The notes beneath the pieces were generated by a model. That model saw only the letters and a program-made list of their open reading frames with translations, ran no database searches and had not been told where the DNA came from. Positions 25,017 through 32,893 of a stretch of 43,433 bases of DNA are shown in pieces (within the stretch, counting starts at the first letter, position 1; each line of letters starts with the position of its first letter). A program made the translations under genes and the position numbers. The stretch is from Bacteroidales bacterium. Lineage in GTDB: Bacteria > Bacteroidota > Bacteroidia > Bacteroidales > UBA932. The DNA lies in contig JAFRXC010000046.1 of the NCBI GenBank assembly GCA_017437825.1, positions 1 through 43,433 of the forward strand, given 5' to 3'.

Positions 25017-25979
25017 TCAGGGGCATATTTCGCAGAAAGCCCGATATAGCTCCATCACGTTTTGAATATACTCCTCGGGCCATTTTCCCCCTTCTGTCTC
25101 AGTATCTCCGTCTGCTTCCATATAGTCAAGCACATTTCCTTCTCCTACATTGTAGGCGGCCAGCGTATGCCGGAGGATTTCGTCCGGATTGTCAAACTTG
25201 CTTAAGAAGATACCGATAAGACGTTTGAGATACCGTGTTCCGGCCGCGATGTTCTGCTCCGGATCCAGGATGTCTCCTTCTATATGTGCTTCCGCCGTGC
25301 TCTGCATCAGTTGCATCAGGCCGCGGGCGCCCCGGGGAGAGCGCACCTCCAGGTGGAACCTGGATTCCTGGAAAACTACCGCGGCCAGCAGCCTCCAGTC
25401 CCAGTCCAGGGTGGCGGCGTATTTGCGGAAAAGGCTGTCGTAGGGACTTAGGGAGCTGCGCTGGACGCCGTTCTCCGCCAGCCTTAGGGGGTTGCCCACA
25501 ACCCTGATGAAAGAGCGGTGGACACGGGCGAATTCCTCAGAGTTGTGATAATTGTCCAGCCATTTGTCAAAAGCCTGGAGCAGGTTGAAGTTGTCCGGAC
25601 TCACGGCCCAGGTGGTCAGGTTGTCGACAGGTATGGTGTATAGGACGGATTCTTTGCCGGAATGCTGATGTAGGGGTAGCACGACGGCGTCGACGCTTCC
25701 GTCCGCAAGCGAATCCAGCCAGGAGTCGCCGCGCTCCGCCACCACAATCTCGGCCGTGATTCCGTTCTCCCTGGCGAATTTCTGCAGCAGGTAGTAGTTG
25801 TATCCGTTTATGAGGCCGTGGGTGGAGTCTTCGTATGCGCCAAGGTCAAGCGCGCAGCGGATGGTGCCTTCAAGCGCTGCAGGGGGATTGGTGACAGATT
25901 TATGGCGTGGACTGAGCAAAGAAGGCAGCAAGATGGCGGCTACCGCCAGACCCAGGAATACGGCTGCCTTGTTCTTCAT
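25017..25979 (-). CDS. MltF-type lytic transglycosylase
   Basis: A 320-aa membrane-anchored protein. After a signal segment (about 5-23), residues 38-165 look like a periplasmic solute-binding domain (family 3), as in MltF. Residues 185-290 are the SLT domain with catalytic Glu205 in VVFQESRF, followed by ARGLMQLMQST and the AAYNVGEGNV box. The enzyme cuts the glycan strands of peptidoglycan to leave 1,6-anhydro-MurNAc ends. The ATG at 25979 is chosen because the alternative at 26108 overlaps the porin gene by 128 bp. It starts 1 bp after that gene and is the last member of the six-gene operon. Confidence 0.9.
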   Translation of the reverse strand: MKNKAAVFLGLAVAAILLPSLLSPRHKSVTNPPAALEGTIRCALDLGAYEDSTHGLINGYNYYLLQKFARENGITAEIVVAERGDSWLDSLADGSVDAVVLPLHQHSGKESVLYTIPVDNLTTWAVSPDNFNLLQAFDKWLDNYHNSEEFARVHRSFIRVVGNPLRLAENGVQRSSLSPYDSLFRKYAATLDWDWRLLAAVVFQESRFHLEVRSPRGARGLMQLMQSTAEAHIEGDILDPEQNIAAGTRYLKRLIGIFLSKFDNPDEILRHTLAAYNVGEGNVLDYMEADGDTETEGGKWPEEYIQNVMELYRAFCEICP

Positions 25980-25980
25980 C

Positions 25981-28584
25981 TCAATGACTGTGATTTCTTT
26001 GGCTGGTCTGTCCTGACTTGGCCGGGTTGGGATGGAACGGCCAGAACAGTCCCAGCTTGATGATCCTTGGCGTACGGATGTGGCCGTCGGCGCTGAAGTA
26101 GTCGGCATATCCTAGAGGCCAGCCCATTCCGGCGTTCTCCCATTTTACGAATACGCAGGCGTTCTGCCATTTCATATTGGCGAAGAGGTCTATGTATGGA
26201 GCGTTTCCGTATTCAGTGCCTGTCTGGTTGTAGAATATGCCCACGTTGGGATTCCACCTCGGAAGGTTGTACTTGGTGTAGTAGAAAATGTTGGCACCCA
26301 GCTGCATTGTCATCGCGCCGTTTATGCCGAACTGCACGTAGTAGCGGGCGTTGGCCGAAACCATCGGCAGAGGAACGACTTCCTGGTTGGATGACAGCTG
26401 GAACAGCACCCTGTGATCCAGGTGGAGGAACTTGAAGAGTTCAATGCCCTTGTCCAGGGTAACGCTCAGCACGCTCATAGGGTCATAGTTCTGGGTAGGC
26501 ATTGAGTTGGCGTCGTAGTAGATGTTGTTTACCAGTAGAGCGTAGTTCACTGACGCCTGCAGGTCCCATCTTGGGATGGAAAGGCTCCCCTGGAACTTGG
26601 AAGTGGAAATCTTGTCAAAGCTGTTCTCCCACCTGAAATGGTTCACCAGCATATGCTGGACATAGAATCCTGGTTCGTCCAAAGAGGTTGAGAATCCCAG
26701 GTTCAGGATGACCGGGCTGGTACGCGCCCTGCGGAAAGGATAGAACTGGAACAGGGCGTTGGCGCTTATGTCGAAGTCTCCGGCTTCATTTCCCAGCAGG
26801 CTGTAGTGCCCGAGGGCGTTCCACTGGAAGTAATTCCTGAACTGCCCCTGAGCGCCGGCATAGATGTAAGTGTCTGTCCAGGCATTGGATTTTGGCAGGT
26901 ACAGGTATGAAGGATCTTCCAAAGCGTAATGCTTTATATCCAGGCCTGCCCCTACATCCAGTTTGGAGACAATCGCCTCCTTTGCCCAGGGTTGCAGGCG
27001 GATGAACACCTTGTTGCCGAACTTGGTGACGCCTAGGGAATCCGAGGCCGAGAGAGGATTGAGATATGCTATGTTGGAATAGTATTCCTTGGCCCTGGAT
27101 GAGTTCATATTGTCGTTATACAGGCGATAGATGCGGGTAAACTCGCTGCTATGGCCTATGAACGCCGTAGTCACGTCTTTCTCCTCCACCAGGGTGGTAT
27201 CTGCGGCCAGTTGGATGGAATCCACGGCTACTATGATAGAGTCCACGGCCACTTGGATGGAATCAGCCACCGGCTCGGGAGACTTTTCTTTCTTCTTGAA
27301 GAGATCTGTGATGAATGACAGCGGAATGCGGTACTGCTGGTCCAGGAACAAAGTCTTCTTTACTGTCTGGCTGCTGGCGTCATTCAGGTATACTTGTACT
27401 TCACGGGCGTCCACGGTGGTATCCCTGATCCAGAAATTGTCCACAATGGCACCGTTCTCTTTCTGGGAAACATTGTTTGAAATGTAGCCTGCGTGAAGCA
27501 GATACTTCTCTCCCAGGTAGCTTGTATGGGCGTAAAGTGTCTTGTTGGCAACCCTTTCGTTGGACAGCATTCCCTCGCTACCGTACCTGTCATAGCCCAC
27601 CGTAAAATTCCACTCCGGAGTTATGTTCTGAGTGGTCATTACGTGAATGTTGTGAGAGGCGGTCTGTTCGCTCTCGAACAGGGTTCCGTAATATGCAAGT
27701 TCAGTGTAAGCTGTCTTTGTATTGTACATCGGCAGGGAGGACGGAGAGAAGGTCCAGGACTCAAGAGGGTCGTAGAACATCTCACCTTCCTCTGAATTGC
27801 GGTTGAAGAAGTTGTTGTACAATACGGGAGAACCGGCCGTGCCAAGCCAGGTGGCATTTACATCCTTGCGGAGGAAGGGATAGTCGTTGAAGTGGTAGTT
27901 GAAGTCTTCCAGTTTATCCGCGTCCAGCATATGGATGTCGTGGAAATCACGGTCGTGCGTCCAGCTGATGATGCGCTTGTACTGCATCGAGTCAGGGACG
28001 AAGTATGAGGACAGGATACGCGGCGTGGCTCTGAGCGTACTGTCCTTGAAAGCCTTGCGCGCCGCCTTGGCATCTGCTATGCTGTCCTTGCGCGCCTGGA
28101 GGATAGGAATCCTCACCTGGCGGTCGTACTGTCTGCGCTCCTTTGGGCTCAGACTGGCATACCAGTGGTCGAATATGTTCTGCTCTATGTAGGTGGAATC
28201 CTCGAGCATCCACTCGTCGGCAAGGGCCAGCATTGTGGAGTCTGCGTAGGCGAACAGGGAATCCATTTCAGCCTGCTCCGAAGGGACTTCCTGTGCGACT
28301 TCTTCTACCTGGACTGTGTCTTCAGACTCTTCAAGGACGCGTTCCGCTCCGAATTCGGCGCCTTCCACGGAAAGCAGGCTGTCCGCTATGTCCAGCCTGA
28401 TTCCGGACTCTTCAGCAGTCCAGAAGCGCTTATAGCCGTCCGGAGAGTATATCACCGTGTCCGGAGCGGCTGTATGGGTGGCGACAGGAATGGTGCTGAC
28501 GGCCTTGGCGCCCCCCGCAAGCCCGGAGGCTACGGCGGCGGTGAAGGCTAAAGGAAACCATATTTCTGTCAACAGCCCTTTCAT
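25981..28584 (-). CDS. Porin_10-type outer-membrane beta-barrel protein
   Basis: An 867-aa exported protein of the Bacteroidetes putative porin family. A signal region (about 1-28) is followed by a long acidic/coiled N-terminal domain (about 45-210) with KERRQYDRQVRIPILQARKD, then a barrel of many alternating strands (about 215-860). Aromatic residues recur at strand ends (for example FWIRDTTVDARE and YYVQFGINGAMTMQLGANIFY). Around 455-485 a short repeat of the type DSIxVAVDS appears three to four times. It overlaps murU by 4 bp and is adjacent to mltF. Likely an outer-membrane channel or structural barrel; the ligand is unknown. Confidence 0.8.
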   Translation of the reverse strand: MKGLLTEIWFPLAFTAAVASGLAGGAKAVSTIPVATHTAAPDTVIYSPDGYKRFWTAEESGIRLDIADSLLSVEGAEFGAERVLEESEDTVQVEEVAQEVPSEQAEMDSLFAYADSTMLALADEWMLEDSTYIEQNIFDHWYASLSPKERRQYDRQVRIPILQARKDSIADAKAARKAFKDSTLRATPRILSSYFVPDSMQYKRIISWTHDRDFHDIHMLDADKLEDFNYHFNDYPFLRKDVNATWLGTAGSPVLYNNFFNRNSEEGEMFYDPLESWTFSPSSLPMYNTKTAYTELAYYGTLFESEQTASHNIHVMTTQNITPEWNFTVGYDRYGSEGMLSNERVANKTLYAHTSYLGEKYLLHAGYISNNVSQKENGAIVDNFWIRDTTVDAREVQVYLNDASSQTVKKTLFLDQQYRIPLSFITDLFKKKEKSPEPVADSIQVAVDSIIVAVDSIQLAADTTLVEEKDVTTAFIGHSSEFTRIYRLYNDNMNSSRAKEYYSNIAYLNPLSASDSLGVTKFGNKVFIRLQPWAKEAIVSKLDVGAGLDIKHYALEDPSYLYLPKSNAWTDTYIYAGAQGQFRNYFQWNALGHYSLLGNEAGDFDISANALFQFYPFRRARTSPVILNLGFSTSLDEPGFYVQHMLVNHFRWENSFDKISTSKFQGSLSIPRWDLQASVNYALLVNNIYYDANSMPTQNYDPMSVLSVTLDKGIELFKFLHLDHRVLFQLSSNQEVVPLPMVSANARYYVQFGINGAMTMQLGANIFYYTKYNLPRWNPNVGIFYNQTGTEYGNAPYIDLFANMKWQNACVFVKWENAGMGWPLGYADYFSADGHIRTPRIIKLGLFWPFHPNPAKSGQTSQRNHSH

Positions 28585-29315
28585 CTATTGTCTTCAAATA
28601 AAGCCCTCGCTTTTTCAAGTGTGTCAGGCTTGCCTACATCTACTATCTGCAGCCCTTCCGGAGCATATCCATAAATGGGAAACTCGTCTGCGACCTGCAG
28701 GTAGAAGTCCATTATGGAAAAGCGCTCGGGCATTTGCTGGAGCAAAGGTAGGATTTTATCCGAAATATAATGTATCCCGGCAAATGCATATTTGCTGCAG
28801 TCCTCTACGCGGAGGTCCTTGTACGGGCTCCGAACCTCTCCTGTGGCAATGTTTGTCCAACCTACCAGCCTCATGCCGCCGTCGAACAGCAGATAGCGCT
28901 GCGTCTGCCTGCTGCTTACCAGCAAGGTGGCCAGCGCGTCCGGGCGGGCGGCCGCCGCCAGCGCAGTCAGGTCGGCGTTGGAAATAATGTCTACATTGTG
29001 CGCGAAGAAACTCCCGCAATCCTGCAATAATTCTGCCGCTTTGCGTATCCCTCCGCCTGTCTCCAGGGGCATATCCTCCTCCAGGCTCAACTCTATCTTG
29101 GCCCCGAACCAGTCTTCCAGCTCCAGGTAGTCGGAAATGAGGTCGGCAAAGTGGTGGACGTTTATTACGAATTCATCCACTCCGGCTTTCTGCAGCTTGC
29201 GTATCACGTGCCACAGCAACGGCTTGCCTCCCACAGGCACGAGCGCCTTTGGAAGATGGTCCGTAAGTGGTTTGAGCCTGGTGCCCAGGCCTGCTGCAAA
29301 TATAATCGCCTTCAT
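28581..29315 (-). CDS. MurU-like sugar-1-phosphate nucleotidyltransferase
   Basis: A 244-aa protein of the NTP-transferase fold with the signature AAGLGTRLKPLTDHLPKAL (about 7-25), which binds the nucleotide and the metal. HNVDIISN (near 105) supplies the second metal Asp. Length and single-domain plan match MurU, which makes UDP-MurNAc from MurNAc-1-phosphate in the recycling bypass, but mannose-1-phosphate guanylyltransferases share the fold. The preceding gene is an AmgK-type kinase, whose product is the MurU substrate; its TAA directly abuts this ATG (no gap). It overlaps the porin by 4 bp. Assignment rests on this neighbourhood. Confidence 0.82.
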   Translation of the reverse strand: MKAIIFAAGLGTRLKPLTDHLPKALVPVGGKPLLWHVIRKLQKAGVDEFVINVHHFADLISDYLELEDWFGAKIELSLEEDMPLETGGGIRKAAELLQDCGSFFAHNVDIISNADLTALAAAARPDALATLLVSSRQTQRYLLFDGGMRLVGWTNIATGEVRSPYKDLRVEDCSKYAFAGIHYISDKILPLLQQMPERFSIMDFYLQVADEFPIYGYAPEGLQIVDVGKPDTLEKARALFEDNR

Positions 29316-30713
29316 TTATTTCATCTCCCTGTGCAGGGTGTGCACCACCGTCTGCGGGAATTTCTCTTTAAGATGTTTCTCAAGCGCGCAGGCGCAGTAT
29401 ACCGAGCGGTGCTGGCCTCCGGTACATCCGAAGCAGAACTGCAGATGCGTGAAACCTCTCTCCAGAAACCTTTTCACGTGGGCGTCAGCCAGTTTGTACA
29501 CGCTGTCAAGGAATACCAGTACTTCTCCGTCCTGCTCCAGGAATTCTATCACGTCTGCATCCTTTCCGGTGCTGTGCGCAAAGCGAGGATACTTGCCTGG
29601 ATTGTGCACTGCCCGGCAGTCGAATATGTAGCCGCCTCCGTTCCCGGACTTGTCCTGAGGCAGGCCTTTCTTGTATGAGAAACTTATTATGTCAATGTGA
29701 AGGAGGCCGTCCTGAAGAGGCTTCTCCTGTGGTTTGCAGAGTTCCTTGATCACCCAGTCCAGGTACGGATACTGGGGGAAGTCTCCCAGGCCGCGGAGGT
29801 TGTCCAGCGCGGCGGGGATGCTCTGCACGAAGTATTCTTTCCTCTCGATGAGCCCCCTGAATCCGTAGGCGCCAAGCACCTGCAGACAGCGGAACAGCAC
29901 GAACAGGCGCAGCTTGGAGCGGAAATCCTGCTCGTCCACGCTTGAATAGCGCGACAGGTTCTGCAGATACACTCCCAACAGTTCTTCCCTGAAGGAATGG
30001 CTGAAGCGGGAGCTTGCCTGCCACAGGAAGGAGGCCACGTCGTAGTAAACAGGGCCCTTGCGGCCGCCCTGGAAGTCGATGAAATACGGCTTTCCGTCGC
30101 GCAGCATCACGTTCCTTGCCTGGAAGTCGCGGAACATGAAGGTGTTGGCGCCGCTGCAGGACAGCAGGTCAGCCTTGAAACTGTCGAAATCGTCCTGCAG
30201 GCGTATCTCGTTGAATTCCACGCCGCTTTCCTTGAGGAAGCAGTATTTGAAGTAGTTGAGGTCGAAGTCTATGTTCCTGCCGTCGAACTGGCTCTGGGGG
30301 TAGCACACGCTGAAGTCGAGGCCCTGAGCGCCGCGGAACTGGATGTCCGGCAGCAGCGCTACGGCTCTTGCAAGCAGCCGGCGCTCCTCGGGGGAGTATT
30401 CGCCCTTGCGGCGCCCTTCGGCCACGGCGTTGTAAAGGATGTCGTCGCCGAGGTCTTCCTGGAGATATGCGAGGCCGTCTTCGGATACGGCAAAGACCTC
30501 CGGAACGGGGAGGCCCTGCTTCTTGAAATGGGCGCTGATGGCCGTGAAAGCCGCGTTCTCGTCCTTGTCTGTCCCAATTACGCCTATGTACGAAGGCCCC
30601 TGCTCTGCGCTAAGGCGGAAATAGCGCCTGCGGCTTCCGCCCGATGAAAGCGGGACGCACCGGGTGCAGGTCTCGGAGGTGTAACTAAGGAACAAAGACT
30701 CCAGGACGTCCAT
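29316..30713 (-). CDS. AmgK-type amino-sugar kinase fused to a RapZ C-terminal domain
   Basis: A 465-aa two-domain protein. Residues about 20-330 are an aminoglycoside phosphotransferase-type kinase: FMFRDFQARN (Asp196, Asn201) and FIDFQGGRKGPVYYDVASFL (Asp213) match AmgK, the MurNAc/GlcNAc anomeric kinase, with Arg in place of the usual first His. Residues 338-465 match the RapZ C-terminal domain, with the phosphate-binding FGCTGGQHRSVY (428-439) and the terminal HTLHREMK. In E. coli that domain binds GlcN6P and a small RNA. The usual RapZ N-terminal kinase domain is absent. Kinase plus RapZ-C suggests regulation of sugar recycling by GlcN6P, which is inference. It directly precedes murU and starts 1 bp after the CPBP gene. 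Confidence 0.85.
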   Translation of the reverse strand: MDVLESLFLSYTSETCTRCVPLSSGGSRRRYFRLSAEQGPSYIGVIGTDKDENAAFTAISAHFKKQGLPVPEVFAVSEDGLAYLQEDLGDDILYNAVAEGRRKGEYSPEERRLLARAVALLPDIQFRGAQGLDFSVCYPQSQFDGRNIDFDLNYFKYCFLKESGVEFNEIRLQDDFDSFKADLLSCSGANTFMFRDFQARNVMLRDGKPYFIDFQGGRKGPVYYDVASFLWQASSRFSHSFREELLGVYLQNLSRYSSVDEQDFRSKLRLFVLFRCLQVLGAYGFRGLIERKEYFVQSIPAALDNLRGLGDFPQYPYLDWVIKELCKPQEKPLQDGLLHIDIISFSYKKGLPQDKSGNGGGYIFDCRAVHNPGKYPRFAHSTGKDADVIEFLEQDGEVLVFLDSVYKLADAHVKRFLERGFTHLQFCFGCTGGQHRSVYCACALEKHLKEKFPQTVVHTLHREMK

Positions 30714-30714
30714 C

Positions 30715-31641
30715 TTATGCTTCTATTACTTCGGTCGGGTCTATGATGTCGCAGCCACCCTTGGGCTGTTTATTGGGCAGGGCAAGGAACTCCCTGATAA
30801 TCAAGAAAGTGAGGATGGCGCAGGCGGCAAAGGCCAGCCAGTACCATCTGGCTCCCATTATCTCAATCCAGTAGTCAAATTCGCTCAGGGAATCTATCTG
30901 GCCCATTACGAGAGCCAGGGTGTTGTTCACGAAGTGCATCAGCATAGTGAGTTTCAGGGATCCGGTCTTGTAGTAAACTACGCCCATCACTATTCCTATC
31001 ATGAATGCGGGCAGAGCCTGCCAGATATTTCCGTGGATAGCCGCGAAAACCGCTGCCGAGATGATTATCGCCCATACGGGCTTAATACCGTTAGAGCCGT
31101 CTTCCTTTTTGTAGTTGAGTAGGCCGCGCAGGATCATACCCCTGCAGAGCCACTCCTCGAAGAACGGGGCGAAAATGGATACGCAAAGGAAGTTGATCCA
31201 CACATTGCCGCCAGTCAGGCCCTGCAGGGTGCTCTTGAGCCAATCAGGCATTTCCGGCATAACATATCCCAGGATGTCTATGATGAAGCCTGCGGCAAGC
31301 ACCAGTATGGTGGCCTTGAGAGCAGCCATGAAACCGCCCATCTTGCCAAAGTTGTTGCTGTCAAGTTTGTATCCCAAATCGAAGAAGGAATTGCGCTTGC
31401 TTTGCAGCGATGCGTAAATCATCGGCGGGATAAACATTACCGGATATGAAATGACCGTCACCAGTTCTACCGTAGTCTCCGGCGAGGAAGCGGCGAATGG
31501 TGCGGCGATGATTGATGCAATCACGGCGCCCAGAACAGCTCCTGCAAGGAACAAAAGAAGCAGTATGATGCAACCTTTGATTCCCGGGGTGAAAAATGGG
31601 AAGTTGCCGTAAAAATTGTAATTCTTGGCTCTCTTACTCAT
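30715..31641 (-). CDS. CPBP-family intramembrane metalloprotease
   Basis: A 308-aa protein with about seven to eight membrane spans. The ABI/CPBP motifs are all present: EExxxR (Glu162, Glu163, Arg167 in FFEEWLCRGM), FxxxH (Phe199, His203) and HxxxN (His236, Asn240 in HFVNN). CPBP proteases cleave within membranes and in bacteria are linked to bacteriocin immunity, protein maturation or stress responses. Here it sits inside the salvage operon, overlapping the upstream nucleotidyltransferase by 8 bp and ending 1 bp before the kinase gene. Its substrate is unknown. Confidence 0.88.
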   Translation of the reverse strand: MSKRAKNYNFYGNFPFFTPGIKGCIILLLLFLAGAVLGAVIASIIAAPFAASSPETTVELVTVISYPVMFIPPMIYASLQSKRNSFFDLGYKLDSNNFGKMGGFMAALKATILVLAAGFIIDILGYVMPEMPDWLKSTLQGLTGGNVWINFLCVSIFAPFFEEWLCRGMILRGLLNYKKEDGSNGIKPVWAIIISAAVFAAIHGNIWQALPAFMIGIVMGVVYYKTGSLKLTMLMHFVNNTLALVMGQIDSLSEFDYWIEIMGARWYWLAFAACAILTFLIIREFLALPNKQPKGGCDIIDPTEVIEA

Positions 31642-32566
31642 ATAATGGGGATGGATAAATACCTTTTTCTACCAGTTCCTTGAATTTTGCAACTACTCCC
31701 GGACGGTCTTGCTGATATGTGACTCCGAACCAGCGGGACGGCGTGCAGAGGACTGTACATCTGTCTCCTCCGTCCTTTATCATACGGTCTACTGCATACG
31801 GGATGTAGTATTCGCTCTTGAGCTCCTGGCTGTGGGCTGAAAGGAAATCGTCAAAGATGACGGCGCTCTTCTCGAAATAATCGGGGGTAAAGCCCCACAT
31901 ATTCATAGAGCAGAGGTCGGAACTGTTGAGCAGGACGCGTTCCAGGGTGGCGGAATTGTCACCGCGGACCTCTCCGTCTGCCTCGCGCATTATCATATGG
32001 TGCTCTACAACGTCAATCAGGTTGTTGTCCTTGTCATAGGAGCATATTCCGCGGGAGACGCCGCCCGACTCCGAGAGGGTGTTCTCCAACTTGAATCCTA
32101 CGATGCAGTACTCTCCGGAGCTTCCTTCGCGCTGGCGCAGCCAGTCGGCAAGGATCTGGAAGGACTCGCGTCCGTAGTAGTCGTCTCCATTGATTACGGC
32201 GAAAGGCTCGCTTACGGCTTCGGCGGCCATCAGCACGGCGTGAGCCGTACCCCAGGGCTTTACGCGCTCGGGATTGACGGGGTATCCGGAGGGAATCTTG
32301 TCCAACTCCTGGGTCACGAAACGGAATTCCAGGGGGCTGCCGTCAATGCAGCGCGCGGAGCTGTATTTTTGTTTGACTGTCTCTTGGAACTGCTCTTTGA
32401 AAGACTCCCTGACTATGTATACAACCTTTCCGAATCCGGCGTGGACTGCGTCGTAAATGGAATAATCTATAATGGTTTCATTGTTGGGTCCAAGCCCGTC
32501 CATCTGCTTGAGCCCGCCGTAGCGGCTGCCCATTCCGGCTGCCAGAACAACTAATGTCGGCTTCAT
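31634..32566 (-). CDS. NTP-transferase-fold sugar nucleotidyltransferase
   Basis: A 310-aa protein with the nucleotidyltransferase signature LAAGMGSRYGGLKQMDG (about 8-24). A GDDYYG segment near 128-133 supplies the metal-binding Asp pair, and the C-terminal part (from about 210, SMNMWGFTPDYF) is an extra domain. The first loop differs from MurU, having Ser-Arg instead of Thr-Arg and no PKAL. It is the promoter-proximal gene of the six-gene operon, with a -7 element 22 nt upstream. The substrate cannot be assigned, but it is a second nucleotidyltransferase in the same unit as MurU. Confidence 0.82.
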   Translation of the reverse strand: MKPTLVVLAAGMGSRYGGLKQMDGLGPNNETIIDYSIYDAVHAGFGKVVYIVRESFKEQFQETVKQKYSSARCIDGSPLEFRFVTQELDKIPSGYPVNPERVKPWGTAHAVLMAAEAVSEPFAVINGDDYYGRESFQILADWLRQREGSSGEYCIVGFKLENTLSESGGVSRGICSYDKDNNLIDVVEHHMIMREADGEVRGDNSATLERVLLNSSDLCSMNMWGFTPDYFEKSAVIFDDFLSAHSQELKSEYYIPYAVDRMIKDGGDRCTVLCTPSRWFGVTYQQDRPGVVAKFKELVEKGIYPSPLYE

Positions 32567-32588
32567 CTTTTTTTATCGTTATAATTTA

Positions 32589-32596
32589 CAAATTTA
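32589..32596 (-). promoter_or_regulatory. -7 element TAAATTTG for the six-gene operon
   Basis: Minus-strand TAAATTTG matches TAnnTTTG exactly, 22 nt before the ATG at 32566. It is the mirror of the divIC promoter, with only 2 bp between them. No -33 TTTG is clear. Confidence 0.6.
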
Positions 32597-32598
32597 GT

Positions 32599-32606
32599 TA
32601 AATTTG
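32599..32606 (+). promoter_or_regulatory. -7 element TAAATTTG for divIC
   Basis: An exact TAnnTTTG, five bases before the ATG at 32612, so the transcript would be leaderless. With 32589-32596 it forms the palindrome CAAATTTAGTTAAATTTG. Confidence 0.6.
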
Positions 32607-32611
32607 CAAAT

Positions 32612-32893
32612 ATGAAAAAGAGCCCCGCGGTCAAATACATCATAGTGTCTTCGGCAGTATTCCTGGTGGTCATCACCTTCCTGATGAGGGACAACCTCAT
32701 AAGGTGGATCGGGGCCGAGATGACCCTCCTGCGCCAGCGCAGGCAGATAGAGTATTACCAGAAAAGCAACGCCCAGCTGGAAGAGCAGCTCCAGAACCTC
32801 TCCACTGACAGGGACACCCTGGAGAAGTTCGCCAGGGAGAATTTCCATTTTGCCGCCCCTGACGAGGACGTCTACATCATAGAAGGGGAGTAG
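32612..32893 (+). CDS. Septum formation initiator DivIC/FtsB
   Basis: A 93-aa bitopic protein with a short cytoplasmic start, one membrane span (about 9-25), a coiled coil (about 36-70, EMTLLRQRRQIEYYQK onwards) and a C-terminal region with ENFHFAAPDEDVYII. This is the typical plan of FtsB/DivIC, which links FtsL and FtsQ to activate septal peptidoglycan synthesis. The usual length is 90-110 aa. It is transcribed away from the peptidoglycan salvage operon. Its 3' end overlaps the convergent folP by 22 bp. Confidence 0.9.
   Translation: MKKSPAVKYIIVSSAVFLVVITFLMRDNLIRWIGAEMTLLRQRRQIEYYQKSNAQLEEQLQNLSTDRDTLEKFARENFHFAAPDEDVYIIEGE

Noticed and set aside
25980..26108. Upstream start for the MltF-like gene
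   Set aside because: It would overlap the porin gene by 128 bp and put 43 non-hydrophobic residues before the signal segment.
27187..27272. Short repeats considered as a CRISPR array
   Set aside because: The repeats are in frame, code for D-S-I peptides in the porin-like gene, and have no regular unique spacers or nearby cas genes.
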